Origin: Hyphomicrobiales bacterium
Lineage (GTDB): Bacteria; Pseudomonadota; Alphaproteobacteria; Rhizobiales; Xanthobacteraceae
Length of the DNA: 64,000 nt
NCBI GenBank assembly: GCA_016185205.1
Contig: JACPOA010000082.1
Location: 18,050-82,049 of the forward strand
Reading direction: 5' to 3'
Made by a program: the position numbers and the translations under genes. Below are positions 17,817-26,478 of the stretch, piece by piece. How positions within the stretch are numbered: position 1 is the stretch's first letter; the number at the start of each line of letters is the position of its first letter. A model generated the notes under the pieces. It saw only the letters and a program-made list of their open reading frames with translations. It made no database searches and had not been told where the DNA came from.

Positions 17817-18380
17817 TCACCTACTCCGGTGCAGGTCGGCGACGCGGGCGGCGAATTCGTCGACCGCGGGCCATGACGTATATTCGATGCAGGTGTCGGG
17901 GTCGGTCGGGCCCCGCGTCAACAGCATGATGAAGCGGATGATCTGGCGATCCAGCCAGCCATAGCGCCGATAGTCGAGACGCCCGGCAAATGCCACGGCC
18001 AAAGCGGACGTAAAGCGATAGCGCGCCAAGGTCTTGCGCACATAGGCATTGCCGGTAGCGGTGGTTTTGGCCGGCTTGCGGGCGGTGAGATTGACCGAGG
18101 CGAATGCGAGCGGCGGTGGCGAACTTAGAGATCGATAGGCCGCCAGGAAACGGTCCGCCTCCGGCAAGTGCCGGCCATAACGGACGGCGGCCACGAGCAC
18201 GACAACCGAGGCGGTCGCCATATCGGCCGGGGTCGCCGGCGTCGCCGCCACATCCTGAGGTGGGGCGATGATGCCGCTCTCCGCCAAACGACGTGAAATA
18301 TGCTCGGCAATGCGCCGCGATTGTCCATCATGCGTTGCATAATAGAGTGATATTGACTGGCGGCGGCTGGTCTTCGACAT
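17817..18380 (-). CDS. hemG: Flavodoxin-fold protoporphyrinogen IX oxidase HemG
   Basis: 187 residues from MSKTSRRQSI (ATG at complement 18378-18380). The flavodoxin FMN loop is YATHDGQSRRIAEHI, followed by VAAVRYGRHLPEADRF and the HemG signature FASVNLTARKPAK, then LDYRRYGWLDRQIIRFIMLL. HemG oxidises protoporphyrinogen IX to protoporphyrin IX with electrons passed to quinone, so haem can be made without oxygen. It is divergent from a cytochrome operon rich in haem-binding sites, which fits a supply role. A longer in-frame start at 18524 adds unrelated sequence. Confidence 0.9.
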   Translation of the reverse strand: MSKTSRRQSISLYYATHDGQSRRIAEHISRRLAESGIIAPPQDVAATPATPADMATASVVVLVAAVRYGRHLPEADRFLAAYRSLSSPPPLAFASVNLTARKPAKTTATGNAYVRKTLARYRFTSALAVAFAGRLDYRRYGWLDRQIIRFIMLLTRGPTDPDTCIEYTSWPAVDEFAARVADLHRSR

Positions 18381-18777
18381 CGAACGCCTCACAGGCGAAG
18401 TATGGCGGTGGAACTGGTTGAAGTTCCACACCCGTTTGAACCGCGTAACTCGGGACGAGTTACCCTGATAGCCACAGGCACAAAATGTTAATCGTAATCT
18501 GACAGGAGCCAACGCAAGCGCCATATATTAAGTCAACGAAATACCTTAGAATTTGTCGATGCAGGCCGCCTTCGCCCTGCATGCTCCGTCCAATTGGCCG
18601 AACGTCCATGCCAGGCGGCGCCAGCGCGGATAATTCAATGAAACAGGCCGCTTTTTGATTTCAATCAATAGGTCCATGGCCGCAAAGATTATGTACTTTC
18701 CGATCAAGCAAGCTGAACATAGGTCGGATTTTCGATCTCGATCGACGTTGCGCGCGAATAGCCTGGGTAGGAGAGCA
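18381..18777. other. Divergent regulatory gap between hemG and the CbcL-like operon
   Basis: 397 bases with no credible gene. It holds one perfect FNR-type box at 18655-18668 (annotated separately). No terminator or other recognisable RNA element was seen. Confidence 0.6.
18655..18668. promoter_or_regulatory. FNR/FixK box upstream of the CbcL-like cytochrome operon
   Basis: TTGATTTCAATCAA is a perfect TTGAT-N4-ATCAA palindrome centred about 116 bases before the start of the nine-haem cytochrome gene. It could also serve divergent hemG. Confidence 0.75.
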
Positions 18778-20802
18778 ATGACCAAGTCGCACGAAAGCGC
18801 TGCCGCCGAGGAGTCTGGCGTCGGAGTGCGCACGCTGCCCAGGACTTGGGTCGCCGCCAGCTTTGTTCTTTTCGCTGCAATCGCCGGTCTGTGGGCCACG
18901 GACGCGAGGGCGCAAAGCGCCGCGACCGATCAAGCCGCACCCAAGCTCTCCAGCGAAACGTGCCTTGGCTGTCACGGCCAGGAGGGCTTCGCCCCGGCCA
19001 AGACCTCCGAGCCGAGCTTCTACATGCCGATGGTACTGAAAGACCGCTTCCTGGGCAGCGTGCACGGAAAGCGGCAGTGCGTCGAGTGTCACACCAACAT
19101 CACCAAGGTGCCGCACGAGAAGGTCGAGGTGAAGGTCAGCTGCGTCAATTGCCATGAGAAGCTGTTGGATGCCGCGCAGGACGAGGAGAAGAAGGACGAC
19201 ATCGCCAAGCTGAGCGGCGTGGTCAATATGATCGGCCGCTACATGAAGTCGATCCACGCGCAGCCCAACAAACAAGATCAGTCGCACACCAATGCCACCT
19301 GCTACAATTGCCACGAAGCCCACTACATCTATCCAAAGGGCAGCCCCAATCGGAACTGGTGGCGGCTCAACCTGCCGTATGCCTGCGGCTCATGCCACAC
19401 CAAGGAACTCGAGGCCTACAAGACCTCGGTGCACGGCAAGGAGGCATTGCAGAACGGCAATCCGAAAGCGGCGGTCTGCTCGGATTGTCATACTACCCAC
19501 GACGTTCAGAACCCCGCGCTCGACACGACGCGGCTCCTGATCACCAAGAACTGCGGCAATTGTCACGAAGAGCAATTGAAGTCCTACATGGGGACCTACC
19601 ACGGGCAGGTCAACACGCTGGGCTTCGCCTATACCGCGAAGTGCTTCGACTGCCACGGCAGCCACACGATCAAGCGGGTGGACGATCCGGCTTCGGGCGT
19701 GCATCCGAACAACCGCTTGCAGACCTGCCAGAAGTGCCATCTCGACGCAACCGCTGGTTTCGCGACGTTCCAGCCGCATGCGAATGACAAAAACTTCAGC
19801 CGTTATCCCTACACCTGGCTCGCGACCAAGTTCATGCTGCTGCTGCTTGGCGGCGTCTTCGCGTTCTTCTGGACGCATTCGGCGCTCTGGTACTACCGCG
19901 AATTGCGTGACCATCAGCAGGGCAAGTCTCGGCCGCATGTGCGAACCGATGCGCTCCAGGGCAACGGCGGCGAACCGGTCGTCTACTACCAGCGCTGGCC
20001 CGCCATCTGGCGCATCGCTCACCTCTGCTTCGCCATTTGCGTGATCATGTTGGTGCTCACCGGCATGACGCTGCTGTTTGCCGACACGTACTGGGCGCCG
20101 GTCGTCAGCAAGCTTTTCGGCGGCCCGCGCGTCACCGGCAGTGTGCACCGCTTCTTCGCCGCCGCCTTTGTCGGAATTTTCTTCTGGCATATCGCCTATA
20201 TCGCGCTCCGCATCGGCAAGAGCTGGAAGACCTTCCGCTGGTTCGGCCCGGATTCGATGATCCCCAACTGGAACGACCTCAACGACGCCATCGGCATGTT
20301 CAAGTGGTTCTTCGGCCTGGCGCCGAAGCCACAACTCGACCGCTGGACCTACTGGGAGAAATTCGACTATTGGGCGCCGTTCTGGGGCGTTGCCATCATC
20401 GGCGGCAGCGGCGCCATGCTGTGGGCGAAGGGTCTGACCGCCACCTACCTGCCCGGCTGGGTCTTCAACATCGCCACCATCTTCCACGGCGAGGAAGCGG
20501 TCCTGGCCGCCGGATTCCTGTTCACCGTGCACTTCTTCAATAATCACTGGCGGCCGGATAAATTCCCGCTTGATATTCTCATGTTCACCGGCAAGATGCC
20601 GCTCGAAGAATTCAAGCGCGAGCATCTCATTGAGTATAATCGCTTGGTGGCGAGCGGAGAGTTGTCGAAGTACCTGGTCGATGCACCATCGCAGCCGATG
20701 ACGATCGCGTCCAAGATTCTCGGCTTCACATTGATGGGTAGCGGCTTACTGCTGCTCATCTTGGTGATGAACGGCTTCGCCCGCCACCTGTTCGGTGGGT
20801 GA
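18778..20802 (+). CDS. Nine-haem c / cytochrome b membrane fusion, CbcL-like quinone oxidoreductase
   Basis: 674 residues from the ATG at 18778 (TAGGAG upstream). A signal segment (about 22-45, ending DARAQ) precedes nine CXXCH motifs between residues 62 and about 322 (CLGCH, CVECH, CVNCH, CYNCH, CGSCH, CSDCH, CGNCH, CFDCH, CQKCH). The C-terminal half (about 340-674) has several transmembrane helices with histidines (HSALWYY, WRIAHLCF, VHRFFAAAF, FFWHIAYIAL, TVHFFNNHW) in the pattern of b561/FdnI-type dihaem domains. This periplasmic multihaem plus membrane b domain order is that of Geobacter CbcL, which passes quinol electrons to periplasmic cytochromes. First gene of an operon with three cytochromes downstream. 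Confidence 0.85.
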   Translation: MTKSHESAAAEESGVGVRTLPRTWVAASFVLFAAIAGLWATDARAQSAATDQAAPKLSSETCLGCHGQEGFAPAKTSEPSFYMPMVLKDRFLGSVHGKRQCVECHTNITKVPHEKVEVKVSCVNCHEKLLDAAQDEEKKDDIAKLSGVVNMIGRYMKSIHAQPNKQDQSHTNATCYNCHEAHYIYPKGSPNRNWWRLNLPYACGSCHTKELEAYKTSVHGKEALQNGNPKAAVCSDCHTTHDVQNPALDTTRLLITKNCGNCHEEQLKSYMGTYHGQVNTLGFAYTAKCFDCHGSHTIKRVDDPASGVHPNNRLQTCQKCHLDATAGFATFQPHANDKNFSRYPYTWLATKFMLLLLGGVFAFFWTHSALWYYRELRDHQQGKSRPHVRTDALQGNGGEPVVYYQRWPAIWRIAHLCFAICVIMLVLTGMTLLFADTYWAPVVSKLFGGPRVTGSVHRFFAAAFVGIFFWHIAYIALRIGKSWKTFRWFGPDSMIPNWNDLNDAIGMFKWFFGLAPKPQLDRWTYWEKFDYWAPFWGVAIIGGSGAMLWAKGLTATYLPGWVFNIATIFHGEEAVLAAGFLFTVHFFNNHWRPDKFPLDILMFTGKMPLEEFKREHLIEYNRLVASGELSKYLVDAPSQPMTIASKILGFTLMGSGLLLLILVMNGFARHLFGG

Positions 20803-20851
20803 GCGTGAATTTTTCAATGAAATACCAACGAGCCAAAGGCCGGAGCTACCC

Positions 20852-21964
20852 ATGAAACATCTCCTGCTCGCCCTCTTGATGTCGGTCGCGCTGATCGGCT
20901 GCTCTGATAACGGCACGCCCGAAAAGCAGACCCAGGCGGACATCGCCGCCGGCAAGGTGGTAGCGGACAAGGAATGCAAAGGCTGTCATGGCCTTGATGG
21001 CAAAGGCACCGCTGCGGGCATTCCGAATCTCGCCGGGCAGCGCGGTCGCTATCTGATGGCCTCGTTGAAGGAGTACAAGGATCGCGTCCGCACCCACGCC
21101 GCCTTGCGGACGATTGCGGCCACCATGAGCGAGGCCGACACCCGGGCGGTCGCTGCCTACTATGCCAGCCTGCCGCCGATTCCGACGCCAAAAGTGGAAA
21201 TTTTCTCTCCCTACGAGCGCGGCAAGGTGGTGTCCGCCGACTGTGCGGGCTGCCATGGCGCGGACGGCAACAGCAAGACTCCCGGCACGCCCAACCTCGC
21301 CGGCCAGCAACCGCGCTATTTCGTGACGGCCACGCAGGAATATCTTCAGGGCCTGCGGGCATCGGCGCCAATGGATCCGATGCTGCGTAAGCTCAACAGG
21401 CTCGATCTGGAAAGCGTGGCGCTCTACTATGCGTCGCAAACGCCGGCACCGCGCAGCGCGCCGTCGACCGGCGATGCGGCAGCGGGCGAACCGCGCACCG
21501 CCGTGTGCGGCGGCTGTCACGGCTCGCACGGCGTGAGCACGGATTCGGCGACCCCGAGCCTCGCTTCCGAAGACCCGGCCTATCTGACGCAAGCGATCAA
21601 GGCCTATCGCACCACGCGCAAGCACGACCTGATGCAGCGCCTGGTCTCGACGCTCAGCGAGCAGGACATCGCCAATATCGTTGCGTTCTACACGACGCAA
21701 AAGTCGAAGCCGGCGGAAAATGGCCAAACGCTGCTCAAGGACATCACCGACAAGTGCGAGCGTTGCCATGCCGGCGAAAGGGACAATCCGGCATTGGCGA
21801 TCCCGATCATCGGTGGGCAAGATAAGGACTATCTGATACTGGCTTTGCGGGCCTATCGCGACGACAAGCGCGGCAATTCCATGATGCACAACATGAGCAT
21901 GCCCTACAGCGACTCCATCATCGAGAGCATCGCGACCTACTACGCCAGCCGACCAGCGAAGTAG
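20852..21964 (+). CDS. Four-domain tetrahaem cytochrome c lipoprotein
   Basis: 370 residues. The N-terminus is a lipoprotein signal with lipobox LIGC (Cys about residue 17), so the mature protein is probably lipid-anchored facing the periplasm. Four class-I cytochrome c modules of about 85-95 residues each carry one CXXCH (CKGCH, CAGCH, CGGCH, CERCH), followed by PNLAGQ-type loops and a terminal helix with YYAS. The modules resemble cytochrome c4/c553 units. It begins 49 bases after the CbcL-like gene and likely accepts electrons from or donates them to it. The next gene is a paralogue with the same layout. Confidence 0.88.
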   Translation: MKHLLLALLMSVALIGCSDNGTPEKQTQADIAAGKVVADKECKGCHGLDGKGTAAGIPNLAGQRGRYLMASLKEYKDRVRTHAALRTIAATMSEADTRAVAAYYASLPPIPTPKVEIFSPYERGKVVSADCAGCHGADGNSKTPGTPNLAGQQPRYFVTATQEYLQGLRASAPMDPMLRKLNRLDLESVALYYASQTPAPRSAPSTGDAAAGEPRTAVCGGCHGSHGVSTDSATPSLASEDPAYLTQAIKAYRTTRKHDLMQRLVSTLSEQDIANIVAFYTTQKSKPAENGQTLLKDITDKCERCHAGERDNPALAIPIIGGQDKDYLILALRAYRDDKRGNSMMHNMSMPYSDSIIESIATYYASRPAK

Positions 21965-22019
21965 GCGAAACGTGTTGGGCAGCATTGGCACGGCGAAAAT
22001 GCAGATCGAGCGGATATTA

Positions 22020-23240
22020 ATGAAACGAAGCGTACGGTTTATTTTCCTGATCGGGTCTATGCTCGTTGGAGGCGCAACGATCGTGGATTATTGCCCACGC
22101 GCAGTGGCTCAACCCGTTGCGTCCAGCACTTCCGACGACCTTCGCCCTCTGTACGCCATGCCTGAGGAGGTGGCCGAAGGGAAGCGGCTCGCGATGACTT
22201 CCTGCGCCGGCTGCCATGGCGCGAACGGTATCAACAACAATCCACGCGTACCTAACCTTGCAGGCCAGCGCGCGGCCTATCTCTATATCGAGCTGAAGGC
22301 CTACCAATCCGGTGCCCGCGGCGACAGCGCCATGAACAACGCGGTCAAGTTCCTGAGCAATGACGCGATGGTCAAGGTGGCGGCCTATTTCGCGAGTCTC
22401 GATCCCCCGACGCCGACCGCTACCGGTGCGCCAGTCAATATCGACCCGGTGCAAGCCGGCAAGGCCGTGGCGACGGCGGCCTGTGCCGGCTGCCACGGCA
22501 ACACCGGCATCAGCCAAATCCCCGGCACACCGAGCCTGGTCGGACTCGACCCGAAATACCTCGTCGACTCAATGAAGGCGTACAAGAATGGCCAGCGCAA
22601 GCACGACACGATGAAGGCGATGCTGGCGTCGGTTGGCGACGGGGCGATACACAATATGTCGCTGTTCTATGCCCTGCAAAAGCCAGCACGCGCCAAGACC
22701 CCGGCCGCCGGCGACCAAGTCGCCGGCAAGAATGCCGCGGCGAGTTGCGGCGGATGCCACGGCGAACAGGGTGTGAGCGCAAGTCCGGCAACGCCGAGCC
22801 TGGCCGGACAAGACGCCCAATACACCGTGGCGGCATTGCAAGCTTACAAGAACGGATCGCGCGCCGACGAAACGATGAAGGGAATAGTCGCGGCGCTTGA
22901 CGATAATGCTATGAAAAATCTGGCGGCCTATTACGCGGCGCAGGAACCGAAGGCACCAAACGTTCGCAAGCCGTTGACTACCGAGGAATGGACCCAGCGT
23001 TGCGACCGTTGTCACGGCATCAACGGCAACAGCACAGATCCGCGCCTGCCAATGCTGGCCAGCCAGCGCGTAGACTATTTGCAGAAGGTGCTGCATGATT
23101 ATCGAACGGGCGCGCGCAAGAGCCCACAAATGGCCGCAATGGCCGACGTGCTGACAGAGCAGGATATCGAGGGCCTTGCGGCCCATTATGCGCGCCAAAG
23201 AGCGCGCGCCGTCGTGTTCGTGCCTCAGCCGAGCAAGTAG
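22020..23240 (+). CDS. Four-domain tetrahaem periplasmic cytochrome c
   Basis: 406 residues from the ATG at 22020. A cleavable signal peptide (about 1-31, ending AVAQ) precedes four class-I cytochrome c modules with CAGCH, CAGCH, CGGCH and CDRCH, each followed by a PxLAGQ or PSLVG loop and a closing helix (AAYFAS, LFYALQ, AAYYAAQ, AAHYARQ). It is a clear paralogue of the preceding lipoprotein, but soluble. Likely a periplasmic electron carrier in the same operon, 55 bases downstream. Confidence 0.87.
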   Translation: MKRSVRFIFLIGSMLVGGATIVDYCPRAVAQPVASSTSDDLRPLYAMPEEVAEGKRLAMTSCAGCHGANGINNNPRVPNLAGQRAAYLYIELKAYQSGARGDSAMNNAVKFLSNDAMVKVAAYFASLDPPTPTATGAPVNIDPVQAGKAVATAACAGCHGNTGISQIPGTPSLVGLDPKYLVDSMKAYKNGQRKHDTMKAMLASVGDGAIHNMSLFYALQKPARAKTPAAGDQVAGKNAAASCGGCHGEQGVSASPATPSLAGQDAQYTVAALQAYKNGSRADETMKGIVAALDDNAMKNLAAYYAAQEPKAPNVRKPLTTEEWTQRCDRCHGINGNSTDPRLPMLASQRVDYLQKVLHDYRTGARKSPQMAAMADVLTEQDIEGLAAHYARQRARAVVFVPQPSK

Positions 23241-23256
23241 TGGGGCAATAAAACCA

Positions 23257-24057
23257 ATGGAACCGACGATGAGTGATTTTCCGCTCCACCGGCACTATCT
23301 CCATTACTCGGAGCTGCCGTACAGCCAGCGCGTTCTTTATACGGCGACGCTTCTCATCCTCGGCATGGCCTATCTATTCGCCATGCTCAACGTGTATTTC
23401 ACCTACGCCGGCCGTGCGGGGGGAAATCCGCTGATGCTGTCATACGAGGACATCGTCGTCGCTTATTCCGGCAGCGGCAAGGGCTCGCGCTTGGAATCGG
23501 CCCTGCGCGGGCCGATGTCAGGCATGCTGCCGCCCGACGAGCGCAATGCCGTGTTCGCCTGGGCGGCCGAAGGCGGCTCACGTCCGGTATACGACAAGAC
23601 GATCGCGCCACTGCTCGAGAAGCGATGCATGACTTGCCATGACGGCAGCAATCCGCACCTGGTCAACCTCAACAACTTCGACAATCTGAAGAAAACGATG
23701 GAGAAGGACACTGGCGCCAAAGTCGCCACGCTGGTCCGCGTATCGCACATTCACCTGTTTGGGCTCACCTTCATCTTTTTCATAGTGGGCCTTATGTTCA
23801 GCCATGCCTATATGCGGCCAGTATGGTTGAAATGTACCGTCGTTGCATTACCCTTTGTCGCCATCGTGCTCGATGTCAGTTCCTGGTATTTCACCAAGCT
23901 CTATCATCCGTTCGCTTGGGTCGTGATTGCGGCCGGCGGTCTGATGGCCACGTGTTTCGCCTTCATGTGGCTGGTGACCATGTATCAGCTGTGGTTCTCT
24001 CGGCCTCCATCGATTGTCAGAGAGAGAGAGCGCGTCGACATTCCTAGCGTCGGCTGA
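23257..24057 (+). CDS. Membrane-bound monohaem cytochrome c-like protein
   Basis: 266 residues from MEPTMSDFPL (ATG at 23257; an ATG four codons later is equally possible). One N-terminal transmembrane helix (about 28-48, TLLILGMAYLFAMLNVYF) is followed by a periplasmic loop of about 120 residues with a single haem site, EKRCMTCHDG (about residue 128). Three further hydrophobic segments lie between about 165 and 255. I do not recognise an experimentally characterised family. As the last gene of the CbcL-like operon it is probably a membrane partner of these cytochromes. Confidence 0.72.
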   Translation: MEPTMSDFPLHRHYLHYSELPYSQRVLYTATLLILGMAYLFAMLNVYFTYAGRAGGNPLMLSYEDIVVAYSGSGKGSRLESALRGPMSGMLPPDERNAVFAWAAEGGSRPVYDKTIAPLLEKRCMTCHDGSNPHLVNLNNFDNLKKTMEKDTGAKVATLVRVSHIHLFGLTFIFFIVGLMFSHAYMRPVWLKCTVVALPFVAIVLDVSSWYFTKLYHPFAWVVIAAGGLMATCFAFMWLVTMYQLWFSRPPSIVRERERVDIPSVG

Positions 24058-24537
24058 TGGCGGTCGGACAAGAGACATGGTCGCCCCTTAATTGCGCGAT
24101 CTTCACCCGATTGGGGTCGTGAAGGAAAAAACGGGAGCGCGCGAAGCGTCAGCCCGTCGCAGCTGCGATAACGATCCCAATAGCCAGCGTGGCTAGCCCA
24201 GCAACAATTGCGTCCTTGCCGCGCTTGCAGGCGAAGAAACGTCTGCGTCTCTCACAATATTTTCTTCACGCCCGCCGCAATAACTGCCCCAATAAAATAT
24301 CAAACGCTTCTCACAACGATTCGCAATCTCGCCAACGCAATGCAAAGCAACTTTGCTGACTTGGGGAACTCTTTGTTGCCGCAAAAAGCCATGCCCGTTG
24401 ATGTAAATCAAACTCGATCGATTGCTTTCCGTTGATAATGAATTAGTTCGCTAAGCTTTCCCGACGACAGAATGACGTACGGGAGGGCCAATAAAAAAAT
24501 TCGAGGGTGCCAGGAAACGCAAAGGAACGGGAACGCC
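24058..24537. other. Regulatory gap before the hexahaem/NrfCD operon
   Basis: 480 bases without a supported gene. It contains a perfect FNR box at 24398-24411 (annotated separately). A short minus-strand frame ending at 24149 looks like a hydrophobic peptide but has no start codon. No terminator hairpin was found for the upstream operon. Confidence 0.55.
24398..24411. promoter_or_regulatory. FNR/FixK box upstream of hexahaem/NrfCD operon
   Basis: TTGATGTAAATCAA, a perfect TTGAT-N4-ATCAA site centred about 133 bases before the start codon at 24538. Confidence 0.76.
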
Positions 24538-25575
24538 ATGCCGCGTCATATCGTCCGACTCGTCCTGATTATGGTCGGCTTCGCTGTGTTGGCGTATGGG
24601 GCGAAACAGTTTTTTACAGTCGATTCGTTTTATCAATACGGACATTATCGAGGAAGCTCCGTAGCGGACATCGCGTCGGACAAACCGAAATACAAAGGTA
24701 CCGCCTATTGCGCGTCATGCCATGCGCCGCAGCTCGCGGAATGGTCCAACGGCATCCACAACAGACCCGATATTGGCAAGGTTGTCAGGTGTGAGGTCTG
24801 CCATAGCGCCGGCGGCGAGCGCGATGTTCGCGGCACGTTCGAACATGTGTCGACTGGTCCCGATCATCCGAAAAATCTGAAAATGGTCGTGCCGAAAGAT
24901 ACGCGGCAGTTGTGCACGCTTTGCCACGAGCGGATGACCGGCAGACCATTGCAGCAGCGTCAGATCGTCGTGGCCGAGCACGCCGGGACCCAGCAGTGCA
25001 GCGTTTGTCATAACCCCCACTCGCCCAGGCTCAATTTGGTATCCGCCGCATCGACGGCACAAGCAGGCGATGCGGCCGCGGGCAAGGCCAAGGCCGCGGC
25101 TTGCGCGGGTTGCCACGGCGCTGAAGGCGTCAGCGTAAACGCTCCCGGCCCCACCCTGGCGGGACAGCACGCGGCCTATCTACACGATGCGCTCAAGGCC
25201 TATATCGAGGGCACGCGTAGCGACCCGATGATGAACGCGGGAGCTCAGGGGTTGAGCGATGACGATGCCGCAAATATCGCGGCTTATTACGCCGGCGTGA
25301 CGTGCGTGAGTTCTTTGGATGCGGCAAAGCAAGCCACGCTGCAGGACAAGACGACAGCACCGAAGTGTGCAGCCTGCCACGGCGCCGATGGAAACAGCAC
25401 CAATCCCTCATGGCCGAAGCTCATCGGACTATCCAAAGCCTATCTCGTCAACTCTCTGAAAGCCTACAAGGGCGGCGCTCGCAAGAACGGCATGATGGCC
25501 GGGGTCGTCAAGGATATGAGCGACGCGGACATGGATAACGTGGCGGCATACTACGCCAACGCGACTTGCAAGTGA
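24538..25575 (+). CDS. Membrane-anchored hexahaem cytochrome c (multihaem plus two class-I domains)
   Basis: 345 residues from the ATG at 24538. An N-terminal uncleaved-looking helix (about 5-25, VRLVLIMVGFAVLAYGA) is followed by four closely related haem sites in the style of NrfH/c3-type multihaem proteins (CASCH, CEVCH, CTLCH, CSVCH; about residues 60-160). Two class-I cytochrome modules follow (CAGCH and CAACH), the second pair resembling modules in the two four-domain cytochromes upstream. It precedes ferredoxin and NrfD-like genes, so it probably links that quinone-reactive pair to periplasmic carriers. The multihaem/class-I fusion is unusual. Confidence 0.82.
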   Translation: MPRHIVRLVLIMVGFAVLAYGAKQFFTVDSFYQYGHYRGSSVADIASDKPKYKGTAYCASCHAPQLAEWSNGIHNRPDIGKVVRCEVCHSAGGERDVRGTFEHVSTGPDHPKNLKMVVPKDTRQLCTLCHERMTGRPLQQRQIVVAEHAGTQQCSVCHNPHSPRLNLVSAASTAQAGDAAAGKAKAAACAGCHGAEGVSVNAPGPTLAGQHAAYLHDALKAYIEGTRSDPMMNAGAQGLSDDDAANIAAYYAGVTCVSSLDAAKQATLQDKTTAPKCAACHGADGNSTNPSWPKLIGLSKAYLVNSLKAYKGGARKNGMMAGVVKDMSDADMDNVAAYYANATCK

Positions 25576-25614
25576 GACGCGGCAAAACTGAAGGTTGGCC
25601 AGGAGCACTGCAAA

Positions 25615-26478
25615 ATGCAACAGAATGAGCAACTCGAGAACCAACCGGACGAGCAACTCGAGAAGCAACAGAAAGAGCGCCGCGATTTTCTGGGTTGCCT
25701 CGGCGGCGCGATCGCCTGCGGCGCGGCTACCGTGGTGGCAAGTGCCGCCTCGTCTGCGGCCGTGGCGGCCACGGCCGGCGGCGCGGTGCCGCCCATTCCG
25801 AACTTCGATTGGAGTAAACATCAATGGGCATTCGGCGTCGACGCCGAAAGATGCATCGGCTGTCTGCGCTGCGTTGAGGCGTGCAAGCGGGAAAACAATG
25901 TCGCGCCCGACGCCCATCACTTCCGCACCTGGGTCGAGCGCTACGTGACGTTGGAGGGAGAAGAGAAGGCCCGCATCGACAGTCAGGCGGACCCCGCGAA
26001 TATCGCGGCTTCCGGAACCGATGGACAATATCGATTCGCCAATCGCTACAAGGATGCGAAAGTCGAAAAGGCCTTTTTCGTTCCCAAGCTATGCAATCAC
26101 TGTACGCATCCGGCTTGCGTGCAGGTGTGCCCGACCGGCGCGACCTACAAAACCGAGGACGGCGCGGTCCTCATCGATCATACCTATTGCATCGGCTGCC
26201 AATACTGCGTGCAGGCCTGTCCTTATGGTGCACGGTTTTTCAACGAGGAAAAGGGCGTAACGGACAAGTGCACCTGGTGCTACCACCGCATCACGAAAGG
26301 CTTGCAGCCCGCTTGCGTGGAGGTTTGTCCGGTTAGCGCGCGTATCTTCGGCGACCGCAATGACAAACAAAGCCTGATCAGCCAATTCATCCAAAACCAT
26401 CGCGTGCAGGTGCTCAGACCCGAGACCGGCAATGCTCCAAATGTCTTCTACGTCGGCATAGACAAGGATGTGAGCTAA
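25615..26478 (+). CDS. Tat-exported NrfC/PsrB-like four-cluster ferredoxin
   Basis: 287 residues, ATG at 25615 with AGGAG about ten bases upstream. After a Gln/Glu-rich start there is a twin-arginine signal (KERRDFLGCLGGAIACG) and an Ala-rich hydrophobic stretch to about residue 60. Four cysteine groups follow: CIGCLRCVEAC, CNHCTHPACVQVC, CIGCQYCVQAC and CTWCYHR...CVEVC. It is a periplasmic electron-transfer subunit that normally docks on an NrfD/PsrC membrane protein, here the next gene, whose ATG overlaps this stop codon (TAATG). It has its own Tat leader, unlike the ferredoxin at 8.1-8.9 kb. Confidence 0.9.
   Translation: MQQNEQLENQPDEQLEKQQKERRDFLGCLGGAIACGAATVVASAASSAAVAATAGGAVPPIPNFDWSKHQWAFGVDAERCIGCLRCVEACKRENNVAPDAHHFRTWVERYVTLEGEEKARIDSQADPANIAASGTDGQYRFANRYKDAKVEKAFFVPKLCNHCTHPACVQVCPTGATYKTEDGAVLIDHTYCIGCQYCVQACPYGARFFNEEKGVTDKCTWCYHRITKGLQPACVEVCPVSARIFGDRNDKQSLISQFIQNHRVQVLRPETGNAPNVFYVGIDKDVS

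Noticed and set aside
24149..24270. Short minus-strand frame ending in a hydrophobic helix-like peptide
   Set aside because: The frame opens after a stop and has no ATG, GTG or TTG start with a ribosome-binding site, so it is not supported as a gene.
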